From: Diplosphaera chodatii
Taxonomy: Eukaryota; Chlorophyta; Trebouxiophyceae; Prasiolales; Stichococcaceae
Assembly (NCBI GenBank): GCA_032358165.1
Contig: JAALGY010000016.1
Coordinates: forward strand, 558,001 to 622,000
Length of the DNA: 64,000 bases
Direction of reading: 5' to 3'
The notes under the pieces are model-generated. The model had not been told where the DNA came from, ran no database searches, and was given only the letters and a program-made list of their open reading frames with translations. The stretch's first letter is position 1; each line of letters begins with the position of its first letter. Shown here one piece after another: positions 24,665 to 35,657 of this stretch. The translations under genes and the position numbers were made by a program.

Positions 24665-27600
24665 CTAGGCGCCAGGCGCAGTGGCAGCCGCCCGCTGCTT
24701 GGCCGCTTTCTTCTTGCGGGCGCGCTTGGCGGCTGCCTTGCTGCGCTGACTCGGGGTGTCTGCTGGCTGATCTCCCACCTGCATAAATTGCCGCTGAACA
24801 GTGTCAGCCGGACTGCCCTTGCAGATACCAGGTGTCGTGCTTGTTGCGCCATAATGGTATCTCTGCTGCCTATGTGTACGCGCTCATTGTGCACACTCAT
24901 GAGCCCGTTTATACTGTGTGCAATGTCCGCATGGGCGTTGCTGCGCAACACACCAGCAGCTCCTGCATATGGCGCTCTGTTGCAGCGACGGCGTCAGCAT
25001 CTGGGTCCGCTGAGCTGCCGGTTCTTGTGTGGCCGCCGCCTCTGCTGGTGTCCCGCAACGCAGCTGTCAGCCTGTCCAGCAACGCCTCACGCTGCTCAGG
25101 CCACTCGCTGGCCAGGCGCCGTGGCGGCTGCAGGTCCCTGCATGCGGCGCGTGAGGCACAATGACACGCAACCTCACATGCTTGTCCGCGCTCCAGGAGT
25201 CCAGATCGGGAGCAGGCCCGCCACAGACTGCATCTGGAGCTCACTTGATGCGCTGCGTCGCCGCATCCCAGCTGCCATCCCGCAGCACAGCGGCGCGTGC
25301 CGATGGGTCGGCACCCAGAACTGCCGCCAGAACCTCGACAGTGGCCCTGGTCCCCAGCACAGTGGTCTGCCAGGGCGCGCCGCCGGCTGCTGCTTCGGAC
25401 CAGGTTGCCCGCCATGGCAGTGCCTGCGGGTGAACTGTGGTGACCTCACTGCCACGACAGCATGGTGGGATCGACCCCCTAAAGGGCAACAGTATGCACA
25501 TATGTGCAGGCTGGCAGAGATGATCGGTGCACACAGGCTGCTGCTCAATTCCATGTAGCAGTGCAGTCGGGTGCCTCAGTGGTGTGCTGGTCGCGGCATA
25601 GACCACCAGTCTGGGGCAAGCAGCTTTGCAAAAGAGGTTGCAGCAGGTCAGCAAGCCACCTAACAAGCGACCTCACCAGCAGCAGGGGTCCCACCAGGCC
25701 TTGCTTGGCCAGCGTGCGCGTCACTTGCGACGTCAGGCCGTGAGCAATGCCCTGCAGAATGTCTGCGCCCCAGCGCCGTGCGGCCTGCGGCTTGCTGGAG
25801 TCCGGCTGCTCGGCCCGAGGGGTTGCTGGCGGCAGAGCCTTCTGCGCTGCAGCCTCTGCATGCGCAAGCTGGAAGCTGCCGAGGCCGCCGCGCACAAGCG
25901 CCACTGTGGCATTCCGTGCCCATGGCTTGCCCGCAGCAGCCACAGCATTGGTTGCCTGCAGGGTGCAGTCAGCACGAACACTTTTAGTTGGTGATGTTTG
26001 CTGATCTGCTGACAAATTCGGTTGCAATCAAGTGCGGCTTTCGTGGCACCAGTGGCGCTGCGCATGGGTGCACCCAAATCAGCGGCCTAAATGCAGTGGC
26101 AACTGGTCTGATGCCCACACTATGCGCATCCAAAGTCACAACAGCAGCACCATAAGCAGTGTTCACGGGGCTGCCCACCTGCACAGCCCTTGGAAGCTCC
26201 TCTGCTGCAAGGAACAGCCCTGGAGCGAGGCAGGTACTGGTGTCTTGCTCCACCAGGCCGCAGAACAAGCCCCGTACGTTCTTGCAAGGCGGCACCTGCA
26301 GTTGTGCGCCAGCCCAGCATCTGCATGGTGCTCATTGGGACAACTCGGCTGCACATGCGCGGCGTCACACACATAGGCACGCACAGGCATGAGCCACCCA
26401 GTGTGTGCAAAATTTGACACACGGTGTTCAGGGGGCAGGTGCCATAAGGACCTGCAGTGCTGATACAAGGGCATCGACCGCCCCCAAGTCGAAGATGCAG
26501 TCGGTGCTGTGGTTGCTGGGGTATCTGTCGGAGATGTTCAGCGTGCACTGCAAAGTGAACAACAACACTGTAGATATTTGGACGCAGGAACGCTGACCAC
26601 ACACCTGCAATGTGCCATTTGCCACAACTGCAGATGGTCAAAAGGGTGACGGCACTTACACGCACGCCTGCAGCCAGATACCAGGCATTGACGTCCATCA
26701 GCAGGGCCAACTGCACACAGAGCAGCAAGCACTTGAGCGCTTTGCCTTGCTTGGCAAGCCTATGATCCTGAAATCACGATGTAGCAGTACACCAGCATCA
26801 AATAAAGGTTTGGTGTTGAGCTCCGAGCATTATGGACCTGGTCAGCAAACGGGAGCTGTTCGACGAGCACGATTCCCTTGGCCGCGTCACGGGACGGTGC
26901 CTGCTGCTTCCCAGGCTGCGCATCCAGTGGCAGGTTGCTGGCCCAGGCGTTTGCCAGCTGCTGTGTGCGGGCCAGCTGCTGCAGCATAGCTGAGTGTTGC
27001 TTGGTCCAGGCGCCACCTGCAGGGCAATCCAGTCACATTGATGTATGCGACGCTCCACGTTCTGCCAGCCTTCAGCCGTTTGTAGCAGTGGGTGCCACAG
27101 CCACTTGCAAGACGCTGATGTATTTGACCCACCAGGTAGCTCGATGTGCACCTGGCTGGGCGACGCTCACGAGCGTTGTTAGGTACAGCAGCAGCCCGAT
27201 GTGCCGCGGGCCAACGAAGTGGTCCAGAGCAATGCGCTGAGCTTTCAAGAAGGTGGCGTGCAGTGCCCGCAGTCCGGCAGTGTCGCGGGCCGCTTGGTCT
27301 GTCAGTGCACACAGCAGGCGTGGCATTAGATTTCACAGTTGTACCCTCAGATGCGGTGACCATCGTACGCTTGCATTGCATACATGTGGTTTGCAGGCCA
27401 TGTGAACCAACGATGTAGGCATGACAACCCGTGTGCGGCAGCATCGATGCATACTTGTACAACGTACCCATGGTTGACAGCACGGGCATAATGGCCATCA
27501 GCAGCTCTCCCACAGTAGCAGCAGGCGACGGGTCGTCTTCCAGAGGCCACAGCCCAGCAAGAGCAGCCTGCTGCTGCACTTCCATGCAGATGACCACCTG

Positions 27601-29194
27601 CAGAAAACACCTACACCCGAGTGGGTGCCAAGCAACGTTTGACGGCATCGCAGTGCAGCATCCTGTCTTTCGGAGTTGCACAAGAAGCCCTGCTCGTGTT
27701 GCTGCTACACGGCAACATGGCTATAAGCACAGGACAACAGTAAAACATTGTCGTGATCAGGGCAAGTTGTGATGAGTGAAAAGTGCTGTGCCCTTGCCGG
27801 ACCCACCTTCTGGACCAGCTGCCCCAGGGCATCCAGCAGCTGCCCATCGTCGAGACTGCTGCGCAGCCGGTGCTTGCGTATGCAGTCCAGCACGCTGCCC
27901 ACTGCCCACAGCAGGCAGTTGAAGGACTCGTCCAGCACCATGAGCTTGTCGCGCGGCTGGGCAGGCTGCTGCATGATGTCGGCCGGCTGCAGCTGCTGCT
28001 GCTGCTGAGCCGCTCTGGCGACAGCCGCTGACCAGCTTGAGAGCGCATCAGCCAGCGCGCGCAGCAGCTCGAGGCAGTCCGATGCAATGCCCTGTAGCTT
28101 GCAGTCGGGGCACACTCAGGACCAGACATGTGACAGGTCCAGCAACCGCCCGGTTGCTTAAATGTGGGCACACGGAATGGTCTGCTGTTATACCATATAT
28201 CAGACATGGTTATATGCCATGTGATGCTAGCAGATGTGCACCGTAAAGTATGCTGGCACACCTGCTTCACGGCCTTCACCCTTGGCGCCATCTGGCTCCT
28301 GACCTCGTTGCTCAGCCGCTTGTTGCTGCCGAACAAGTCCAGGAAGGCACTCGCCAGGCCGCCAGCAGCCCGTGCACGCTGCGCGTAGCCTGACTTGCCC
28401 TGGCGCACATCTGCAGCTGCGGCCCGCATGATATCTGGTCCCAGCAGCGCAAAGGCTTCGTGTATGAAGGCTTGCGGGTGAAAGACGGACTGCAGGAGGC
28501 TGTGGCACAGGCACTCGGCAGCATCATAGTCCTGCAGCGCAAGCGTGTGGGCCCCGCCGGCAAGTGCCACGGTGCCCACTACCGCATGCGCCACGCTTGC
28601 CAAGCATATTGCCTGGGGCCGCGGCAGCAAGCGGGCTTTCTCCCGGCAGCCCAGCCACTCGGCCAGCCGAATAAGCTTTGCAGCGCAGGCGGCCTTGCTG
28701 CTGATGTTGCCGAACTGCTGCCACTCCGGCTCGATGCACAGCTGCAGATGACTGAAGCGACCTGCACGGACAGGATCAGTGCAGAGATCAGTTGGGCACC
28801 TGGGAACGCTGTGCGCGTTGCAGCTAGCGTGTCTAACCTGTCCTTCGGCAACTATATCATAGGAACAGCTGTTGCCAGAGTTGCTGTACAGAGGGGCGCA
28901 CGTTGCAGACTGGTGACGCAGGCTTCTGCTGCCGTCACCAATGGGAAGGATATCGCACACCACGCTATGCCAGCGTCGTCATTCAGCGTGATCGGATCTG
29001 TGCAACCTTCAAAGTGAGATTTGATAACCTCAGCACTGGTGTTTGGGCCGTTGCAGAGCCAGCCCATGTGCGTCATACCTGCAAGCGGTTCACAGCCAAT
29101 GTGATCCAAGGTCACCATGTCTGGTCATGACCTCCTCTTCTTCGCTCCAGTTCTTGCTGTCGAGGCCCCACACGATCAAATTGTGTGGCGCCAT
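24665..29194 (-). CDS. U-box family copy 6: open to the basic segment, no U-box
   Basis: Exons: 29194-29116, 29006-28902, 28761-28262, 28091-27807, 27597-27468, 27298-27152, 27016-26838, 26710-26660, 26547-26452, 26295-26179, 25955-25677, 25423-25245, 25137-24954, 24778-24665. The ATG at 29194 gives MAPHNLIVWGLDSKNWSEEE. Exon 2 has GIAWCAISFPLVTAAEACVT. Every exon length and phase agrees with the family and no internal stop was seen, giving 814 residues. Exon 14 reads VGDQPADTPSQRSKAAAKRA, then RKKKAAKQRAAATAPGA and TAG at 24665-24667. The linker and U-box downstream are decayed. It is one of four copies with this pattern. The product would keep the RRM-like and helical modules plus the basic NLS-like run, and could bind partners without ubiquitinating them. 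Confidence 0.78.
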
Positions 29195-29944
29195 GGCGCC
29201 TAAGCTGCGTGCGTGATCCTGGCAGAAGGCTGTCACAGGAAAAAACTGCATGCGGTCATGAGGTGCTGCTGTAAACCGCTCAAATTCACATGATGGAACA
29301 TACATCACAGGATGCTCTTGTGTTCAGCAAGCAAATTAGCTTGCCTGGCTGCAAATGGCTGCTGGTCCGAGGCTTCGTTCTACCTTAGGAAAAGGTGCAT
29401 CAACGCTTGGTTGCAAACTGATACATACGCTGTCCACTGTCGTTTAATGGCCACTCAACAGCTACATGTGCTGACTGTGCGACACTGCAAACTCATGCTG
29501 TATGTCACGCCGCCTCTGTATGTGCAGCTTCCTGCAGCCGACGACCATGCCCTGGGACCGCGTGACCTGGACAAACCCTCATCAGGTCCAGTCGTTGACA
29601 CGTGGCTTGGTGCATGCATGATGACAACCTGTCATGCAGGCCACAATGGTAAACCGCTTCAACTGGCCTATATTGCAGCCTGCACTTACATGTGAATACT
29701 GCTGGCGGTTTATTCGGCGGTGCGCATGACCACGCCAGATCTGAAGTTGCTGTGTTGAGTGCAGCGCCCCGACTGACCGGCCTGTGAACATAGCCTGGAC
29801 CATCCGACGCTTGCTCATTCGAGCGTGCTATATGCAGACAGCGAGTCCGTTGCTGCTGCAAAGCCACCTTAGCTAGGCTTATTAGGCGCGCCAGAGGCAG
29901 CCACAACCAGCATCAGAGCGGCGTCGTCACGCTCAATGCCAGGC
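29195..29944. promoter_or_regulatory. Shared head-to-head upstream region of copies 6 and 7
   Basis: This 750-bp stretch separates the divergent starts of copies 6 and 7. It contains the double-GGCGG element at 29704-29720. I see no conserved coding sequence; the open frames are short and unlike any family exon. Confidence 0.5.
29704..29720 (+). promoter_or_regulatory. Conserved double-GGCGG upstream element, copy 7
   Basis: The plus strand reads GGCGGTTTATTCGGCGG, preceded by TACTGCT, 225 bp before the ATG of copy 7. It is the clearest form of the 17-bp pattern found before five copies. Confidence 0.55.
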
Positions 29945-32900
29945 ATGGCGCGCACACTGCTCGCCTGGGGCTTCGACGTGAAGGACTGGAGCGCAGTACA
30001 AAATGGAGCAACTACACATGGTGATTGCTGGTCACATGCATCAGGCAGTGGAAAGGGTTTGTATGAGTACCTCAAGGTGGAGGGGCCTGTAAGCTTGGTG
30101 CTGCTAGCAAGCCTGCCATGCACTGCAGGCTGCGTAGGAGAAGCGAACGTTCAGGAGGAAGACAACGCTGCATGGTGTGCGGTGTGCTTTCCGTCTCTGG
30201 AAGCTGCTGAAGCATGCGCAGCCAATCTGCAAGGTGTGCCTTGGCACATTATGATAGATGGGCGTCAATGTCAGTCACGGTCCAGGATGGGCCATGACGT
30301 GCAGCGATGTACCGTGCGCATCCACACGACGAAACGAACAGAATGTGTTGCCTGCAGAGCGCTTCAGCCACCTGTTGGTGTGCATGGAGCCGGCTTGGGA
30401 AACGTTTGGCAAGACCAAGGCAACCGCCGCTGCAGACCTGATCCGCCTGGCCGAGCGGCTGGGCTGCCGGGACAAGCCCCGAGTGCTGCCACCGCAGCGC
30501 GCCTGTGCCGCCGCCCGGCTGGCGCACGCCCACCTGCGGGCGTCTGGGTACGGAGAGTGGATGCGGGTGACACAGCTTCCAACACTCGCAAGAATGGAGG
30601 CTGGAGCGGGCAAGGTGTGTCGGCATACCACCTTGTGTATATGCAGCGAGGCCTGTTAGAAAGCTCTTTAGTGCGTAGAAACGGCCTTTCCTAATTGGCA
30701 TCCGTGGATGCTCCTGCACTGCCACAGGCCTGTCTGTTATGTTCTGGTAGTCATGCGAGGAGGTGTAGATGCCAAAGTCGTTGCTCAGCCTGCAGCTGCT
30801 TGCGACTGCAGGTGGTGGCGCTGTGCGGCAGCAAGCTCCTGCATGCAACCGTGGATGCGCTCACACAGTGCTCCGCTGCTTTCGATGGGGCAGCTCGGCA
30901 GCAGCAGTCAGCAGAGAGCGCACAGCAGCGCGATCAGCAAGTCAATACAGCCTGTGAGCTTCATGAGTCCAGTGTCTGGCTGCTGGCGGCAGCAGGGAGC
31001 CTGCTGCGCACCCTGCGCGAGCCGTCAGTGCGCTGCGTGCTTGACAGGCGGCAGCTTCCGAGCGTCCTGGCGCAGCTGCTGCAACAGGTGCCATACGTGA
31101 CTGCCGCTGCACAGCAACCCCTGCTTCACCCACTATATCGCTATACCTTGAGACTCTGGCCGTGCAGTTGTGAGTTTGGCAGCCGTTTATGCCCTCTGTC
31201 ATGATGTCGTTTGAATTGATCTGACCAGTGATCAGTGGATTAAGTGCGCTCATACAGCTTGCCCATGCTGCAGGTTGTGGCCTGCATCCGGCTGGAGGAG
31301 CGTGCAGCTGCGGCTGGGCTGCAGCCCTCAGCAGCGTTCGGCTCATCAGCTGCTGTGTGCGTTGCACAGCTGCAAGCTACCGTCATGACTGTGCTGTCAT
31401 CCATGGGTGAGCTCTACCATGCACCTGCAACACCCTGCACAGCCCCACAGCTGCCCACATATGCTGATGTTCCATAGATGCATCTACGCCAACACCAGTG
31501 CGCTTGATAATACCTTTGCACTGTAGATATGTGTCAGGTTCTGGCTATAGCCTTCAGGCTGCATCTGTCTAAACACCTGCTGTGTGCACCATGCAGACCG
31601 GGCAGATCGCGCTGCTGCGGGGGTTCCAGCACTGCATGGCCGCCATCATTGGAGCTCTGTGCTATGCCCTTGACCATCTGACAGGCCCGCAGCACGTTGG
31701 GCTGCTGCTGTATCTGTCGCTGCTTGCAGAGGTCACTATCCGAGGTGCACACACTGATGTACATGATGCGAACCCCTGTGTGATTGCCACTGTAGCGCGC
31801 ATGCTGTCTATGTGGTGTGGGCTGCAAGTTGGACACCCATCCAGCATGATGGGCATGATGAACCAGGCACTCAGCACCTGCCCGGCTGTACTGCAGATGG
31901 CCACTGGAAGAAGAACACTTGCACGCTGATGCCACAATTGGCCCGTGTACAGCGCGTTGCTTGCACATGGCGCCGGACGGTGCCACAGGAGCTGCCATGG
32001 TGCGATACAGCAGAGGGCGATACAGCAGAGGGCCTGGCATTCGTCGTCATGCAGCTTTCCTTTGCGGATCAGGTGACCTGCAAGCTACATTGCTGTGTGT
32101 GAACCCCTGCACAGCGGTCCCGAGAGTATGCTCGCTGTTGCGTGGGACTTGGTGGCTTGCTGTAGCTGATCGGCCACTTCTTGTCCTGCGAAAGATGGGC
32201 AAACCTTCAGAACGTGAACACCAGGACCACGGCAGGTTCTGTTTCTGGTTCCACAGCAAAGCTGTCTCTCACATGCTCCGTATGTCGCATCCAGGTGGAC
32301 TTGCTGACTGACGTCAACGCATCCCAGCTGGCTGCAGCTGTTCATGTGAGTCGTGTCGGTACCTGCACATCTGCTTCACACGTACCTGTCGTTCATGGAA
32401 ATGATGCACAGCATTTTAGTGTGCATTGCAGTGCGTGGCTGACAAGTCTGCAAAGTCCCCAGACAAGGACACCGTTCTTTTTGAGTCCGGGGCAGTTACA
32501 GCGCTTGTGTCAGTGTTCGAGGTTGGCCCTGTGCTATACGTGTTTGGTCAGCACATAACAACTTGCATCATGCTGCAATGTCATCATCAATGGAGTTTTG
32601 ACCTTGTTTACATTGTGCTCAAATGGCTACCAGTCCGCTTGAGATTGATGTTTTGCAGTCCGACGAGTTGTCGCCAGCCGTAAATCAGCGAGGTCTGAGC
32701 GGCGGCCTTCTACACGAAGACACCGCTCACTCCCTTGCTCCAGGGCTTTTCGATGCTGGAAACGCTGTGCTGTTCCTCGCAAAGGTATTTGTTTCTGACC
32801 TTGAAAATTGTGCATGCCTTGTGGTTTTCTCACCCGCCAGTACTATGGGAACTTCACCATACCAGCCCTGCACCATACCAGCCCTGCAGTATATGCGGGG

Positions 32901-34703
32901 CCAATGGCCACGCGTTGACCTCTGCACGTGGCATTGCAGCTGGTGTCCAGTTTAGCACCGTGTTACCGAATGCAACTCTCTTGTCGTGCCGCCTGCAGCG
33001 CGCTGATGCGGACCTTGCTGTGGGCAAAGCGTGGGCAGGGGACAACCTCGCAGCGCTGTTGTGGGGCGGCGTGGGCTGCCTCCAGCTTGCGCACGACGAG
33101 TCTGCAGCGCAGGAGGCTCTGGACCCCACATCGGCTGCCGCCAAGCAGGTTGATCGCAGCATGCCGTACCAGACAAGGCGTCAAGCAGCCGCCATCCTGA
33201 CAACCGCCAGGCGCATCATGACGGTGCCCGCTGCGCAGTTTCTTGTCACCAGGAACGTTGCCCCGTTCCTACTAGAGGTGAGCCTATCTGCAGGACATCC
33301 CGCTGCATGGAACCGCTGCATACTCTTTTGCATGTTGCAGTATGTCCCGCCACATGCTGACACAGGTCGTTGCGGCCAGCTCATGCTGCTTCTGTGAACT
33401 GGCTCACAGCAGTTGTTGAGTGCAGTTTGCATGTGGCACAACTCCTGGCAGCAAGCACACCAGGGCACTAGACATGATGTTAATCAGTTGCCCGTTTATG
33501 CAGGCGCTGCCTTTGGAAGCAACTGCGTCGGAAGCAGCATCAGACATTGCATCTTGGAGAGTCACTGTCGCAGGGAGCAGAGCTGTGGGTGAGATCCTTT
33601 TGATGCTTCTGGGCAGCATGGATGCGCCAGCGCGCACTGCTCTGCTGGAGGGTGGTCGCTGGGATGCAGCACTGCAGCGTGTCAGGTGACATCAGCTATT
33701 ATTGAGCTGCGTGTGGTTTGCCCTGTACCTGTAGCGCAGCATCATGCACCAGTACCGAATTACGAATCCTGGCACATGATGGTGGCCTTGTGTAACGATG
33801 TACTGAACTGCAGCCGCCGACCAAGCTTGCTCCGGACTGGACTGATATGCGCGAGCTGCTGCACGATTCGGCGGCCAAATGGAGGGGCACTGGCGGTGAT
33901 AGGTGCCGCCTAGTCATCATGGGCCCACCGATGCCAGACCCCGATGCTGCTTGTGCAGCAGACCGCGCTATGCAGGAGTTGCTGGTGCGCTCAGCAGCGT
34001 GTCCTTGTGCTGCCTCCCTATTGAGTGTGCCAATTTCCCCAAGGGAGTGCGACATGAGGCAATGAAAGGCGCCACAGCCTCTATGTCTGTCGATCCAAGA
34101 GCTGCAGCAAGCTGCAGCACCTCGTACGAGACGACATGGCAATGCCTGCAGGCTGAAGAGCGCTCAGCTACACCATGCAGCCAGTCTAGCAAGGCAGCCG
34201 CCAAGCGTGCCCGCAGGAAAGCAGCCCAGCAGCGGCCGCTTGCCAGCCCCCATGACGAGCAGCTTGCCAATGAGGCGGCTGGCCCTGCTGCGGAAAGTTT
34301 CGTTGAGGATCAAACAGCGCCAGGCAGCAGCATGTCAGCACGTGATGCTTCGCCGGCCGAGCCAGAGCAAGCGGAAAACGCAGCTGCCAATACAACAAGC
34401 GATGTTCCAGGCGTGCCACGGCTGCCGCGGCAGCGGTCGGCAGCAGCAGCAGCCAGCCGTCCGGCACCGGACGCAGCTGGGTGGCGCTGTTCGCTGACTG
34501 GCGAGGTCATGCGGGACCCAGTGCTGTGCGGCAGCGGGGGCCACAGCTTCGAGCGCGCTGCCCTGGAGGAGTGGCTGGCTGCCCACCCTGGGGTTGACCC
34601 GATCAGTGGCCAACCGGTGCCGCCGGGGGCAAACACAGTGCTGCCCAACCGCGCGCTGCGCAAAATGATTCATGCCAGCAGCAGCAGCATAGCTGACATG
34701 TGA
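29945..34703 (+). pseudogene. U-box family copy 7: several lesions, intact U-box exon
   Basis: Exons: 29945-30020, 30129-30233, 30358-30614, 30812-31087, 31274-31406, 31597-31744, 31897-32072, 32295-32345, 32432-32521, 32659-32784, 32999-33277, 33504-33685, about 33804-33984, 34152-34703. It starts MARTLLAWGFDVKDWSAVQN. Exon 3 is 257 bp against about 490-530 in relatives: an in-frame loss of roughly 80-90 residues joins VLPPQR to ACAAARLAHAHL. Exon 6 has one extra G at 31638-31639, moving GVPALH out of frame with ALCYALDHLTGPQHVGLL. The acceptor of exon 13 has lost its AG (GTACTGAACTGCAGCCG where copy 8 has GTAGGGACCTGGAG). The U-box is intact (WRCSLTGEVMRDPVLCGSGG, HSFERAALEEWLAAHPGVDP, LPNRALRKMIHAS). 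Likely a pseudogene, possibly a gene-conversion donor. Confidence 0.78.
32855..32886 (+). repeat. Tandem duplication of 16 bp in an intron of copy 7
   Basis: The unit CACCATACCAGCCCTG occurs twice back to back between exons 10 and 11. It is a small slippage product without coding effect. Confidence 0.85.
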
Positions 34704-35657
34704 CTGCTGGAGGGGCTCTTTGCAAGTCGGTAGCCGCCATTGCCACTCAGATGGGCCGTGTCGATGGGGCAAGAATGCTCTCCAGGCTGACACTCTTGTA
34801 GCATGCACCTTGACAAATTGTACCAGTGCACCGTTCAGCATATCTGGTATAACGTTACAAGAATACGGAGGGCGATGTTTTGAGATTGTATGCTGCATGG
34901 TGCGATGTGTGGCCTCTTGTCCTGCGTGTGTTAGGATGACCCCTTGCCGCAAGGCTCGAAGGTGCGCAGGTGAACATCAGCTGATCACTGCGCCTGTCAA
35001 TGCATTGCCTACTCACGACACTACAGCTACGAGAATTGCATTGCACTTTCACCTTTCAATCTTCAGCAGCAGTAATTCGTAAGACCTGCCATCAGACTCA
35101 TCAGGAGCGTCGAAGAGTTGAATCTGCAGCCTCAACTCCATCTATATGCATGCTGGCAAGCATGGGGTTGGCCAAGTGTTAGTTATTGGTGGCCACTGCT
35201 GGCATGCAACTTCCTGCAGCCAGGCTGTTCGACATACATGCTATAACCCAGGAATTTCGTTGCACGACTGCTGAGCTGCTGAGGCATGCCACGGGCAGTG
35301 ACTCTTCGCGGCAACCTGCTATGTGTGACAAATGCAGCTGGCTTTTCTATAGTTGCTGGCGGTTTCTTCGGTGGATGAAAGGCATCACGACCAGGATGGA
35401 CAGCTTGCTTGTCAGCAGCTGCCTTGGCAGGCCTGCGATTTCTGAGCTTTGAACCCCACAACCACCCACGCTCGAGCGTTGCACGATGCTGCAGACGGAC
35501 TTGCCTCTAGTGCGAGATGAAGGCGCCGCCAGGTCAAACTGCTGACGGTGAGCAAGAAGTGCACAGCGCTCCATATTAGACCCGCTCGAGTCGTGCCACA
35601 AAGGAGAAACCCAGAAGCTAGACAGCGTACCAGTCAGCTTAAGTGCCAGCAGGAGCC
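34704..35657. other. Spacer between copies 7 and 8 with upstream region of copy 8
   Basis: The longest gap in the array, about 950 bp. It holds the GGCGG element at 35358-35374, preceded by GCAGCTGGCTTTT as before copy 10. No family exon, RNA gene or transposon hallmark is visible. A minus-strand frame across 35183-35461 has no recognisable features and is probably chance. Confidence 0.5.
35358..35374 (+). promoter_or_regulatory. Conserved double-GGCGG upstream element, copy 8
   Basis: Reads GGCGGTTTCTTCGGTGG, 284 bp before the ATG of copy 8. Flanking GCAGCTGGCTT matches the sequence before the copy 10 element. Confidence 0.5.

Noticed and set aside
27611..28963. Minus-strand open frame of 450 codons as one exon
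   Set aside because: Only about 28262-28761 is real (exon 3 of copy 6). The rest reads through introns and through exon 4 in the wrong frame.
35183..35461. Possible small gene in the spacer before copy 8
   Set aside because: About 90 codons on either strand overlap each other and the conserved upstream element; no recognisable motif or splice context.
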